Of a DNA stretch of 64,000 bases, positions 35,056 to 44,085 are shown one piece after another. Position 1 is the stretch's first letter. Every line of letters begins with the position of its first letter. A program made the translations under genes and the position numbers. The notes under the pieces are model-generated. The model had not been told where the DNA came from. It saw nothing but the letters and a program-made list of their open reading frames with translations, and ran no database searches. The stretch covers positions 1,984,001-2,048,000 of the forward strand of contig CBDFIN010000012.1 in the NCBI GenBank assembly GCA_965248135.1, read 5' to 3'. The stretch is from SZUA-100 sp965248135 (GTDB lineage Bacteria; Pseudomonadota; Alphaproteobacteria; Rhizobiales; Rhizobiaceae).

Positions 35056-35949
35056 TCAAAGTGGTTGAAGTTTGGCATCGTGCGATGGAGGAATGGCGGG
35101 ATTTAATGCTTCGGGATTGGCTGTGGCGGTAAATGTCATTTTTACAGCAGGTGCATTGTCAGTGGTGTCGATGCCAGAAAGATGTTTCATGGCTGATGCT
35201 GGTAACGTTGGAAGTGTTGATGGCGGCATTGCATCCAGCAGTTCCGCATCAAATTCCTCAATCTCTTCGACGGTTAATCCGCCATCTTTGATCCGTTCTC
35301 GATACTCTGATATTTTCGTGTGAGCGACCGCCGAACGCTCCTTCAATTCTACAATGTTGTCTGCCGCATCATGCAATTTCTGACGATTGACCAGAGCATT
35401 TGATTCTATTTCAAGTGTTTCCTGCTTGAATGTGAGCCTTTCCAAATACCGTTCAGAAGTGTCACCATTGTTTGGAACAAGATTGGGGTCCAGAATTTCC
35501 CGATCAACCGTTTTGCCGAACTCGTCAATGACGGTAACTCCGTCTTCCGATTTAAAGACGCGTGTACCATCTTCCATGACATAGGCACGATCCAACATAT
35601 TCTGCAGATCAGTTTCAACTTGCAGCAAACGCTCGCTCAGAAGGTCGAGCAGTTCCCGGTTTTCCATCAATGCTTTGGTGATGGCTGTATTATGAGCATC
35701 CAATCTGGCGTCATATTTATCCAATCGGGTTTCAAAGGCGTCCATCCGACTTTCAAATTCTCTAATCTGAATTTCAGCGGCAACAGTTGCTTCGATTGCA
35801 ATAGACAGGATTTCATCATCCAGTTTGTCAGCAATATCTTCTTTGCGGTGGTGTTCCTGTCTGGCCTTGATAAACCAACGCTGTTGCCGCAACCAATTTG
35901 AATGGCGGTTTCGATCATCACTTCTGAAATGATCAACTAACAAAATCAT
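35056..35949 (-). CDS. Coiled-coil protein of the resolvase module, copy 1
   Basis: 297-residue cytoplasmic protein with long charged coiled coils in residues about 50-115 (heptads around FESRMDAFETRLDKYDARLD) and 160-240. It has no signal peptide. A paralog lies at 57116-57904 with the same N-terminal block (RSDDRNRHSNWLRQQRWFIK versus SSDDPGRHSEWLRHRQWFIK) and the shared MLDRAYVMEDG. The start ATG directly follows the stop of the small exported protein, so both are co-expressed. Function unknown. Confidence 0.8.
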   Translation of the reverse strand: MILLVDHFRSDDRNRHSNWLRQQRWFIKARQEHHRKEDIADKLDDEILSIAIEATVAAEIQIREFESRMDAFETRLDKYDARLDAHNTAITKALMENRELLDLLSERLLQVETDLQNMLDRAYVMEDGTRVFKSEDGVTVIDEFGKTVDREILDPNLVPNNGDTSERYLERLTFKQETLEIESNALVNRQKLHDAADNIVELKERSAVAHTKISEYRERIKDGGLTVEEIEEFDAELLDAMPPSTLPTLPASAMKHLSGIDTTDNAPAVKMTFTATANPEALNPAIPPSHDAKLQPL

Positions 35950-36309
35950 CTATGCTCCGCACTCCTTCTTGATCAGTACATATAGCAATACTCCAACCGG
36001 CTTATCGGGATGGCGGGCAAACCATGCCTCCATTTTTTTCCAGCGACCCGTGCCGCCCTTACTGTGCCAATTATATATACAGTTCATGCCGCTATCATTC
36101 GGCCTGTCCCGTAAAAATCGGGAATAGGCCAATCCTTCAATCACACCTGAAATGTAACTCACTTGTTGTTTTGCATCCATTTCCTTCAATACATACCCAG
36201 CATTCAGGCTTCCCGCGTGAGCGGTGCCGGAACCGACAAATACACACATAAGTATTATTATGGATATTCGTTGATATTTACTTAATTTCAACCATTTATT
36301 AACCTGCAT
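35950..36309 (-). CDS. Small exported protein of the resolvase module, copy 1
   Basis: 119-residue protein with a signal peptide (hydrophobic core ISIIILMCVFVGSGTAHA, cleavage after AHA). The mature part has SYISGVIEGLAYSRFLRDRP and one Cys pair candidate (Cys in GMNCIYNW and KKECGA). The repeated small Tyr/Gly segment recalls Rap1a/Tai-like folds, but this is a weak similarity. The paralog is at 57905-58267. ATG 36309 was chosen because it begins the signal peptide properly. Divergent from the resolvase. Confidence 0.75.
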   Translation of the reverse strand: MQVNKWLKLSKYQRISIIILMCVFVGSGTAHAGSLNAGYVLKEMDAKQQVSYISGVIEGLAYSRFLRDRPNDSGMNCIYNWHSKGGTGRWKKMEAWFARHPDKPVGVLLYVLIKKECGA

Positions 36310-36498
36310 ATTCGACCGATTATGCAATATTTTACTTATGTACCTTGGTTTTGTTATAATTATAACAGAACAATGGAATATCAAGGGTTTGGCTGATTGA
36401 TGCGTCTTTCAGAACCCAATGAATAGCCTCAATGCGAAAAGGGTCGTTTATGCCGCATGCAGTCGTGTGATAATTCCGCGTTAAGGCACTGAAAGAAC
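36310..36498. promoter_or_regulatory. Conserved divergent intergenic region, possible res site, copy 1
   Basis: About 190 bp, clearly alignable with 58268-58457, including blocks AGCCTCAATGCGAAAAGGGT and CTGAAAGAACATGAAAATAG. It contains the perfect 16-bp palindrome TGTTATAATTATAACA at 36352-36367. Serine resolvases usually bind a res site directly upstream of their gene and control their own promoter; conservation of this non-coding DNA between two copies supports that role. Confidence 0.6.
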
Positions 36499-37059
36499 AT
36501 GAAAATAGGATATCTGCGCGTTAGTACAAAAACCCAAAGGCCAGACCGGCAAATTAATGGTCTGAAAGATTTGTGTGACAGGCTTTATGTCGAGACACTT
36601 TCGGCAGTTGCGAAAAAACGACCAATATTTGATAAAGTCCTGGGTGAGTTAAAGCGCGGTGATACGCTGTTTGTGTGGGATTTGGATCGTGCTTTTCGCT
36701 CCACCGAAGATGCTCTATATCATGAGAAAAATCTGCGTAAACGCGGCATCAAGTTCCATGCGATGAATTTTGATATTGAAACTGACACTGCCGATGGCAA
36801 ATACAGCTATGTTGTCACCGCTGCTGCGGCTGAACGTGAGCGCAAGAAAATATCCGAACGCACCATTGAGGGCCTGAAAGCAGCCCGTTTACGCGGTCAG
36901 CGGCTTGGGCCACCGCCCAAAATGACGGATACCCAAATTCGCAGTGCAAAATTGAAGATCGAAGCCAAAGAGGCCAGTGTTGCAGAAATGGCGGCGCTCA
37001 ACGGCGTGCATCCCTCTACAGTTACGCGGTCTATCCGGCGCATGGAAGAAAAGGTATGA
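36499..37059 (+). CDS. Serine recombinase, resolvase/invertase type, copy 1
   Basis: 186-residue small serine recombinase. The catalytic Ser is in IGYLRVSTKTQ (about residue 9). The conserved DLDRAFRSTEDA and the helix with AAAERERKKISERT lead to a C-terminal helix-turn-helix (SVAEMAALNGVHPSTVTRSI). It probably resolves multimers or cointegrates of the mobile region through the upstream conserved DNA. About 80% identical by eye to the copy at 58458. Followed by the convergent ParE-type toxin gene. Confidence 0.93.
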   Translation: MKIGYLRVSTKTQRPDRQINGLKDLCDRLYVETLSAVAKKRPIFDKVLGELKRGDTLFVWDLDRAFRSTEDALYHEKNLRKRGIKFHAMNFDIETDTADGKYSYVVTAAAAERERKKISERTIEGLKAARLRGQRLGPPPKMTDTQIRSAKLKIEAKEASVAEMAALNGVHPSTVTRSIRRMEEKV

Positions 37060-37072
37060 ATCCGCCTTATTG

Positions 37073-37369
37073 CTATTTTAGTATCCGGTTTTCCCGGCTG
37101 TGCCAAATGCGCACCACAACCAAAGTGTCGTTTTCCTCATTCATACGATAGCGTAAAACATAGGCGTTTTTGCCAAAGGGAACAAATAACTGGCGATAAT
37201 CGGGTCGGCTTTCCATCTTCACGCCAATCAAGGGACTGTCGAGCAAAATCTCAATCCCCTCATCAATCGCAAGCATGGCTTTTTGGGCGCTGCGTGGGTT
37301 TTTATCGTCTAGAAACCTATGCAGACGTTCTATATCGTTGGAAGCTTCCGGCAGAAAAACGAGTTTCAC
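37073..37369 (-). CDS. parE: RelE/ParE-type toxin
   Basis: 98-residue RelE/ParE superfamily toxin (LVFLPEASNDIERLHRFL at the N-terminus, YRQLFVPFGKNAYVLRYRMN and VVVRIWHSREN at the C-terminus). ParE-type toxins usually target DNA gyrase; RelE-type toxins cleave mRNA. The N-terminal pattern and the antitoxin favour ParE. Its start overlaps the antitoxin stop by ATGA, the classic toxin-antitoxin layout. In the paralogous module the same position is occupied by a Fic pair. Confidence 0.88.
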   Translation of the reverse strand: MKLVFLPEASNDIERLHRFLDDKNPRSAQKAMLAIDEGIEILLDSPLIGVKMESRPDYRQLFVPFGKNAYVLRYRMNEENDTLVVVRIWHSRENRILK

Positions 37370-37635
37370 TGCAACTCCGCTTTAGTGGCTGATTGCCCCG
37401 CTAAAGTGTGGAGTTTTCCGCGTACCGAATCCAGCGATATGGATTGTCCCGTTTCAAGATATCTCTGCCATCGCTGCTCATCTTCGGCTTTTTCAGTGAT
37501 TACCCGCTCCTGCTCATCGGCATGGGCGCGCAGGATATTTTCCGCCAGTTCTTCCAATGTACGACCGGATTTAGCCGCCAGTACCTTAAGGCGAACCTGT
37601 AGATCAGGGGCTAAATGTAGAGATTCATTTTTCAT
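37366..37635 (-). CDS. parD: Antitoxin of the ParE-type module
   Basis: 89-residue antitoxin with an N-terminal ribbon-helix-helix (SLHLAPDLQVRLKVLAAKSGRTLEELAENILRA spans residues 5-37) and an acidic, flexible C-terminal toxin-binding tail. It is the first gene of the pair; the AT-rich DNA upstream (37636-37700) probably holds the autoregulated promoter. Confidence 0.85.
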   Translation of the reverse strand: MKNESLHLAPDLQVRLKVLAAKSGRTLEELAENILRAHADEQERVITEKAEDEQRWQRYLETGQSISLDSVRGKLHTLAGQSATKAELQ

Positions 37636-37718
37636 GATTTCATTATATCAAAATTGGCATTTGTTTGGAAACATATTTTTGACGCCTGTTTTTTGATTAC
37701 CAGTTAACCTGGCAAAAC

Positions 37719-37747
37719 GCCGCCGGGCAACATCGTTGAACGGCGGC
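37719..37747 (-). other. Hairpin between antitoxin promoter and parB-like gene
   Basis: GCCGCCG (37719-37725) pairs with CGGCGGC (37741-37747). On the minus strand it is followed by GTTTTGCC, so it may act as a second, weaker terminator behind the ParB-like gene. Confidence 0.45.
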
Positions 37748-37831
37748 GGAATTTTTTGGGTTGCCATAATTCGGGCTGATGCTTTTGCACCACACTATTA
37801 GGCGATACAAATGTCACTAAAACAAAAATCA

Positions 37832-37857
37832 AGGCGGCAGGACATTTCCTGCCGCCT
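37832..37857 (-). terminator. Terminator of the ParB-like gene
   Basis: Perfect 10-bp stem AGGCGGCAGG/CCTGCCGCCT with a 6-base loop; on the minus strand it is followed by TGATTTTTGTTTT. It lies 14 bases after the ParB-like stop. Confidence 0.8.
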
Positions 37858-37870
37858 CGAATATCAATCA

Positions 37871-39583
37871 TCAAGCATAACGCTTCTTGACCGCTTTCCA
37901 TTGGGCGATTGCCGCTATGCCCTCGCGCTTGGTGTAGGCACTAAATGGAAATGCCATATAGCGCGGTTGCCAGTGTTGCTTTTGGGGTTGGCGCGTACCA
38001 TCGAGATAATCGGCAATGATTTTCTTTTGTACTTTGGCGGTTGCCGATATATTCCCATCTGCCACATGCTTGCCGCCGATGTGTTTCAGGCAGGCATTGA
38101 TGGCTTCCTTGTCTCGAAGGAGATCAAGAAAGACCTGATCTGGTTGCCAGTGATCGGCCATATCAACAGATAATAATTTACCAAGTGCCTCCACCATGGC
38201 GCTACCTGCTGGCAGGGTTTCGGCAACAACGAATGTCAGAATATTTGTGACTTCGTCATCGGAAAGCGTAATCAGCTTGGCAAAGATTTGATGGACATCA
38301 TGGGATTTGCCCCAATCATCCTTGCGATAGACAAGCGTATCATCGGAGGCTCTTCCAATACCCAGCAAGGCACGAATCTTTGTCCGTTCTTCGCTGAATG
38401 CGCTTTCCGCCTTGTTGGTGGCAAGACTTTCGGCAATGGCGTCCGAGTTGGCCTTTTGCGGATCGGCATGAATTGCCCAAAGGTCAGAGCCTGCAATGAT
38501 TTGCGCTACGGCCAGACGCAGGGCAATGTTGCTGTGGTTAAGCAGTTCCTTTCTTACGGCTGAATGACGATGTAATTCGAGATAATTCTGCATCACCTTG
38601 GTCAGTTCGGGGCGTTCCGCCTGTTCCTCGACCTTTTCACCACTTGCCACTTTCTCCAGTCGCTTGGCTTCTTTCTCGGTGATAAAGCCCTCGTGCGCGG
38701 TTACTTCACCATCACTGGCGATTTGAACATAGACCTTGCCGCCTTTGGATTTGGCAATTTTGGAATGTTCCCAATTGAGCCAGCGTTCACCAACATCAAG
38801 AATGATGACATCGCTCCAACCATTAGCAAGATAGCGCTCCCTGGCTTCGGCAATGGCGGTGTTTTGTAACGACCAGAATTCATCAATATCAGCAAAATAG
38901 GATTCATCACCGAATAAATCAGACACGATACTGCCCTTGTAATCACCAACATCAAACAGGGCATTGGTGACAGGAATATTAGCCCCGCCAAACAACCAGC
39001 TTTTTAACCTGTGGCCTTGGGGCGCATAATCATCCTCGCTTTTAAACAGGGCAAGCCATGCCTTTTGTTGGCGCTTGGTTGCCATGGTCAAAATACGCAC
39101 TGTCTCTCCGTGAATGTCCTCATTGCGATATAGCGTCAAAATGGGGCTGATAAGATTGGCAATGGCCAAGCGTTGTTTGACCAATCTTTCCGTTACACCG
39201 AATTGACTGGCGATTTCTTCAACGCTCTTATCCTCTTTGACCAATGCGGCAAAGGCGCGGTACTGGTCAATCTCGTCCATCGGCAAACGGGCAACATTTT
39301 CCGCCAAAGATGCTTCAATTGCTTTGGCATCATCGCCTTCCTGCATGATAATGCAAGGAACTGGTTCCACTTTGTCCGTTTCGGCAATTTTGGTCAAAGC
39401 ATGATAGCGGCGCTGTCCTGCAACGATCTCATAACCAGAACAGTTTTTCCGTACCAGAAGCGGCTGAATAATGCCGAGTGAGCGAATGCTTGGCACAAGG
39501 TCAGCAATATCCTTGCCGCCTTTCTTGCGTACGTTGATGTTGGTGGTTTTAAGGTTTTAAAGTTCAATATGTTGTAGTTCCAT
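37871..39583 (-). pseudogene. ParB/KorB-like partition protein with a stop at codon 9
   Basis: The natural start is ATG 39583 behind AAGGAA; the frame reads MELQHIEL, then TAA (39559-39557), then NLKTTNINVRKKGGKDIADL and a further open frame to 37871. Apart from this nonsense codon the 570-codon gene is intact, with the ParB nuclease-like domain (GIIQPLLVRK, EIVAGQRRYHAL, ASLAENVARLPMDEIDQYRAF) and a helix-turn-helix (SVEEIASQFGVTERLVKQRL). Translation could restart at the GTG 39496, losing about 29 residues. Plasmid ParB-like proteins of this length are common in alphaproteobacteria. No parA is next to it. Confidence 0.85.
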
Positions 39584-40213
39584 GATAATTTTCCTTTTTA
39601 AAATATGGGTTGGCTTGATGCGTCATTGCACCGTTGAACGGCCTGATAAGGCCGCTCTGCGGTAAAATGTTCACTTTGCTTGATCGCAGGTATTGGGTCT
39701 TGAGGGGGTGCTTGTTCATCATCGCTCTTTACCCACACCGATAAATCAGGCGCAGACCTGCGATTGTCGTATCGCTGTAATCAACTGCCAGATCACGGGC
39801 AATGGCGTCATAATCAATGTAATATTGGAAAGATTCCGGCACTTCACCAAACAGACCATCTTCAACAAAGCGGACTGCCAATTCCTTCATGCTGGCTTCT
39901 TCGTAGATATCGACTTCAAGCTGGTTGATATCGTCATTATCAATATCGAAGGAATAACCGCATTCACCAACGGCAATGATAAAACGGATTTTCTCGTGGT
40001 CTTGCCACTCGTCCACCAGTTCATAAAAACGCTTGAAATTTGCTTGGTTGATACCAATGGATTTTGCCAGTTCGCAGTCAATCAATTCACCATCGATGAA
40101 CTGGATTTCGAGTTCTTCAACGGGCTGGCCGTAGTCGTTCTTTAGATTGCCAACATTCCTGTCGTATTCTTCAACAGAACGGAAATAGAATCCTTCGGCT
40201 GAGATATCGAAGG

Positions 40214-42502
40214 GTGCGCCTCGTAATCAGATTTGTTCTGAGGTGCATATGTTTGGAATGTTAATGAAAGGAGATGCCTCTGGTCAAATTAACCTGCTTC
40301 ATGTCTGTATTGAAGTTTGAGCCTAAGTGGCGGTGACTTGCTGTGAACTGGCAGGGTGACGTAGCCCACTGAAAAGGAATGTGAGACGAAGCCATTAAGT
40401 CGAGAAGCATTTCGAGGCTATAGGAAAAACTGTTGGAAGGTTGAGGAACACAAACCGGCTAATTCGCGTCTGAGGGCTGGAATTGCGCCTTCACCTACAT
40501 GGCTTAACAGGTGAACTATCAACGGTGCTCAGGAACCTTATGCCAAATGCACCCGCAGCATAGATCTGCAATGGATTTTATGTGAGGCATCAGAGCAATT
40601 ACAGCTTGGCTCTGATGTGTTGACAGCGACTTGCGGAACGCAAGGATAAAGATTGCGGTCGGCAACCTCCCCGACAGAAATGGTCCAAACATATGAACGA
40701 GGGAAAGCGTGTATGTTGGTGCATCCAATATTGATGCCCAAGGGAGTTCACCCTGATAACATCTGCGCTGACGGAGTTCCCGTAGTAGTCCGAGGCAGGG
40801 AAAACCTGTCACATTGTCTGCCATTATGGCGGGCTGGCGAAGGGGAGCAGTTCAAGTTGCTTGGAATTGTACATTAGCTAACCTAAAGAGGTGATAGACC
40901 TTTGATAATTAGTGACATACAACAAAAGCTCGCAAGGTGGGCAACAGATGATCCAGGCCGTCGGTTTGATCGTCTTCTGCGGCTCATTGCCAACAAGGAT
41001 TGGTTGACTGAGGCTGCCCGTGCAGTATTGACATCGAAAGGTGCCAAAACGGCGGGTGTGGATGGTATAACCCGTGATAACTTCCAGTTAAATCAGGATG
41101 AATACCTGATAAAACTGAGGTTGGAACTGCTGGGTGGAACCTATGTTCCCTCGCCGGTTAAACGGATATACATTCCCAAAGCGAACGGTAAATTCAGACC
41201 GCTCGGAATACCGACAATCACTGATCGTATTGTGCAACGCGCTATGTTGATGGCCATGGAGCCTGTTTGGGAAAGTGACTTTAGTCACCAATCTTATGGA
41301 TTCAGACCACAACGCAGCGTGCACCATGCGATCAGGACCGTTAAAACCCAGTTGACAGATTGGGCCTGTCCCAGAGGCCGGTGGATCATCGAAGGTGATC
41401 TTGCCAGTTACTTTGATACAGTCCATCACAGAAAACTGGTCTCCTGTGTGCGCAAACGCATCCGGGATAAACGGTTTATTGCGCTACTGTGGCGTATCTT
41501 GAAATCGGGTCACATTGATAAAGGCCTGTTTCGAGCCGCCAGTGAAGGTGTTCCTCAGGGAGGGGTTTTATCTCCCCTTTTATCCAACATAATGCTCCAC
41601 GAGTTTGATTGCTGGATGGAAGAGAATTACCGGAATAAAGTAGCCAGAGAAAAGCGTTCATGGTGGAACAAAAGCATCAAACGTGCCATTCCCATTGCGG
41701 TTCGTCAGAACAGGCAATGGAAACCGGCTGTGACCTACTGTCGTTACGCTGATGATTTTGTTATCATCATCAAAGGCACAAAGTCAGATGCCATGTCCAT
41801 ACGGACGCTTTGTCGGGCATTTCTGGAAGACAATCTGAAACTGACGCTCAATATGGATAAAACCCATATTACCCACGTCAATGACGGTTTTGTTTTTCTG
41901 GGTCACCGGATCATTCGTAAAAGAGGATCACGGGGAACCATGCGGCCTGTTACAACCATTCCAAATGAGAAAACCAAGGTGTTTATACATCGGCTGGTTA
42001 AAACTCTCAGTGGCAATCATGATATGGCACCCGAAAAGATGATTAAGAACATTAATCTACAACTTGTCGGGTGGCGCAACTTCTACAGGTTTGCTGACTA
42101 TTGCTCCAAAACCTTTCAAAAGATTAACACAATTGTCTTTTGGAAGATGGCGCATTGGCTGGCAAGGAAATACCGCTCCCGCATCAAACCTTTGTTGCGG
42201 AAATGGTATAGAAAACTGCCCGGCCATACGGCCAAAACATGGGCGGTTGTTCGGCAAAACCGAAAAGGAGAACGCGTGTCGGGGATTGTTAAGCGGCTCA
42301 AAAAGGGTTCAGATTCACGCTTCAGGTACAAAACACCTCAAGCAAATCCATATCTGAATTCTGACGAACAACTAAACATCTTCACATCGCGTTATCGTGA
42401 TATTGCATTGGCCTATGGCCAGACTTGAAGGGAAAGCCGTATGCGGGGAAACTCGCACGTACGGTTTGGGGAGGAGAGGCGCTCACGCGCCTCTTACTCT
42501 AC
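40214..42502 (+). mobile_element. Group II intron, copy 1, inserted in ardA
   Basis: 2289 bp. It starts GTGCGCC, the group II 5' consensus, and ends at CTCTAC. A structured 5' part without protein (40214-40901) is followed by the maturase gene and then domain V at about 42434-42467 (GCCGTATGCGGGGAAACTCG and ACGGTT) and domain VI. The upstream exon reads GGCTGAGATATCGAAGG, identical to the site of copy 2. The DNA between 40214 and 42502 is identical, as far as read, to 61026-63314. Confidence 0.93.
40902..42428 (+). CDS. ltrA: Group II intron reverse transcriptase/maturase, copy 1
   Basis: 508-residue intron-encoded protein. The reverse transcriptase domain includes PLGIPTITDRIVQRAMLMAM, SYGFRPQRSVHHAI, GVPQGGVLSPLLSNIMLHEF and the catalytic YADDFVIIIK. 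A maturase (X) domain follows, then a basic tail without a recognisable HNH endonuclease. It helps splicing and drives retrohoming. TTG start with AGGTG upstream. Residue for residue the same as the copy at 61714. Confidence 0.95.
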   Translation: MIISDIQQKLARWATDDPGRRFDRLLRLIANKDWLTEAARAVLTSKGAKTAGVDGITRDNFQLNQDEYLIKLRLELLGGTYVPSPVKRIYIPKANGKFRPLGIPTITDRIVQRAMLMAMEPVWESDFSHQSYGFRPQRSVHHAIRTVKTQLTDWACPRGRWIIEGDLASYFDTVHHRKLVSCVRKRIRDKRFIALLWRILKSGHIDKGLFRAASEGVPQGGVLSPLLSNIMLHEFDCWMEENYRNKVAREKRSWWNKSIKRAIPIAVRQNRQWKPAVTYCRYADDFVIIIKGTKSDAMSIRTLCRAFLEDNLKLTLNMDKTHITHVNDGFVFLGHRIIRKRGSRGTMRPVTTIPNEKTKVFIHRLVKTLSGNHDMAPEKMIKNINLQLVGWRNFYRFADYCSKTFQKINTIVFWKMAHWLARKYRSRIKPLLRKWYRKLPGHTAKTWAVVRQNRKGERVSGIVKRLKKGSDSRFRYKTPQANPYLNSDEQLNIFTSRYRDIALAYGQT

Positions 42503-42611
42503 GCTGTGCGTAAAATAATAATGTCATTTTTTTCCTCGCTTGGTTTTGGTTTTCAAAAGCGAGGTTTTCTTTTTCTTCTACCCCGCGCATGAAACCTTGC
42601 CCAGCGGCGAG

Positions 42612-42798
42612 CGTCCAAAGTCACGTGGTGACAACCACAACAAAAAGCCGCCACAAATCCTTTGGGGCGACTGATCTTTGGACGGTTGTTGCACTGGCTT
42701 TTCAATTTTCAATGACTTTTGTGGGGGACCGTTTAGCGGCTTTCCCGATCTGCTTGCAGATTGGCTGGAACCGCTTACGGGTAAAAGTGATTGAAAAT
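42612..42798 (-). ncRNA. Hairpin plus terminator upstream of ardA-1, candidate sRNA or attenuator
   Basis: No protein gene is supported in 42528-43041. Read on the minus strand, a long stem comes first: 42783-42798 pairs with 42705-42720 (15 of 16 bases), with an inner 8-bp hairpin CCGATCTG/CAGATTGG at about 42746-42765. Then comes a 6-bp GC-rich stem (42666-42671 with 42647-42652) followed by TTTTT, like a terminator, about 115 bases before the ardA-1 ATG. A further 9-bp inverted repeat, CGTCCAAAG/CTTTGGACG (42612-42620, 42676-42684), overlaps the terminator stem and could act as the alternative fold. Confidence 0.5.
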
Positions 42799-42972
42799 TT
42801 CAAAGACTGTGCGAAGCTTGGTTTAGGGTTCCATGCCCGGTGTGGCGGGCATCACAACCAAGCGGCGGCATCATCTTCGATGGGTGTTGCCACCAAATAA
42901 CTTTCTTCTGTCAGGGACAGTGACCCCTTGTGGGACGAAACCGATTTATCGGGTTCGGTTGGCCTTAATGAG

Positions 42973-43016
42973 GAACGAATTTAGGGCAATAAAGCCCGCC
43001 CACATTCATGTGGGGA
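42973..43016 (-). terminator. Tandem hairpins behind the metallopeptidase gene
   Basis: CCCACAT/ATGTGGG (42999-43014) is a perfect hairpin with a 2-base loop, and GGGC/GCCC (42974-42997) forms a second one. They lie about 30-70 bases after the stop of the minus-strand gene at 43042. The AACCGATTTATCGGGTT element at about 42937-42953 lies further downstream and resembles one at 30637. Confidence 0.5.
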
Positions 43017-43041
43017 CGGCCAGTCATTTTCTAAAACAAAA

Positions 43042-44085
43042 CTAAATGTATTTAAGACGGTAATGATCTAGCTTATCAATTATTGGCTTGTTGATGGTGA
43101 GGAGTTTTGCCGCATCGTCCTTCATTGCGCTCGCCCAGTCCTCATCAGCAAAATTACGGACATAATCGATTGCCGGATAAAGTGGTTCGAAGTGTTTCAA
43201 TAAATCGGCGACCGGATAGAAAACCTCCTCTTGAAATTCGACGTGCGGCACTTGCTTGTTCCATAAACCATTCATTGCCGAGACTGCTGTTGTGAACCGA
43301 AGCATCGGCTCCGGATATTGCCCGGTCTTAAAACCTGACCGAACCACAGCTTCTTCAATGGCTATGGTGAATAGTACAAATGCCCAAAGTCCCATAACAA
43401 GGTTTTGTTGAGCAGTGTAGCCGCGCCATATCTTGGGACAGTGCCGTTTACCGAGCGCCAATTCAACAAGCCAGCGCGATCCAAGAAAATCAGCTTCAAA
43501 TTCCAAAAGTTGCAAGGGCAAATCAATCGTCTTTTCTGACTGCTTTGCTATGTGCAATTCGTCGATCAGCCCCAGATTATGTTTGCGGTGAGACTTGAGG
43601 TAATCAATGTGGCCATTGATGATATGTGCAAGTTCGTGAGCAAACACTACCAAGCAGAACGTGCCGAACAAATAACGACAAAAACCCTTTTTATGTGGTA
43701 GTAACATCCTTTCCGCCAAATTGGTTCTTTTGTCCAAATCATCTGCAGACATCACGCGGCTATAGTCGGTGATATCCAGTTGTCGGGGTAAATTGGAGGT
43801 AAAATCCTGATCAAGATGGATGCTTGAATACACCGCCAAATCGAATGCCCAAGCGCATAAACCACGACTAAAATTGATCTGATAGAAATCATGTGTCTTG
43901 TTCCAGGACGCCGACGCACTCACATCGGTTGAATCGGAAATGCCGACAGCGATATGTACGGGATCGGGAATATCAATCTCATTTTTCAATTCACCAGCAT
44001 AATCACTAAGATCAGCAATAGCCTCATTGCACAAAGATTCAAACAGGGATGGGCCAGTCGTTGACGCGGCAATATCCTCACTCAT
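43042..44085 (-). CDS. HExxH zinc metallopeptidase, unknown family
   Basis: 347-residue soluble protein. The zinc-binding motif is HELAH in VVFAHELAHIINGH (His150, Glu151, His154), with a likely third ligand Glu197 in LLEFEADFLGSRW, as in gluzincins such as M48 and ImmA-like peptidases. No signal peptide, so it acts in the cytoplasm. The chosen ATG 44085 overlaps the stop of the upstream gene as ATGA; ATG 44130 is in frame but overlaps by 49 bases. The substrate is unknown; the partner gene is the obvious first candidate. Confidence 0.8.
   Translation of the reverse strand: MSEDIAASTTGPSLFESLCNEAIADLSDYAGELKNEIDIPDPVHIAVGISDSTDVSASASWNKTHDFYQINFSRGLCAWAFDLAVYSSIHLDQDFTSNLPRQLDITDYSRVMSADDLDKRTNLAERMLLPHKKGFCRYLFGTFCLVVFAHELAHIINGHIDYLKSHRKHNLGLIDELHIAKQSEKTIDLPLQLLEFEADFLGSRWLVELALGKRHCPKIWRGYTAQQNLVMGLWAFVLFTIAIEEAVVRSGFKTGQYPEPMLRFTTAVSAMNGLWNKQVPHVEFQEEVFYPVADLLKHFEPLYPAIDYVRNFADEDWASAMKDDAAKLLTINKPIIDKLDHYRLKYI

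Larger units (their letters stand above)
39729..42527 (-). pseudogene. ardA: Antirestriction protein ArdA, copy 1, interrupted by a group II intron
   Basis: Two exon-like parts, 42527-42503 and 40213-39729, together encode 169 residues: MTLLFYAQ, then PFDISAEGFYFRSVEEY and so on to LRLIYRCG. ArdA proteins mimic DNA and block type I restriction enzymes; the product is highly acidic (for example YSFDIDNDDINQLEVDIYEE). The intron lies in codon 9 and is encoded on the opposite strand, so it cannot splice from ardA mRNA and the gene is disabled. GAGG lies 8 bases before the ATG. Copy 2 at 60541-63339 has the same defect. Confidence 0.9.

Noticed and set aside
40519..40877. Short frames on both strands before the intron maturase (and the same at 61331-61689)
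   Set aside because: They lie in the structured ribozyme part of the group II intron and repeat exactly in both copies; better explained as RNA domains.
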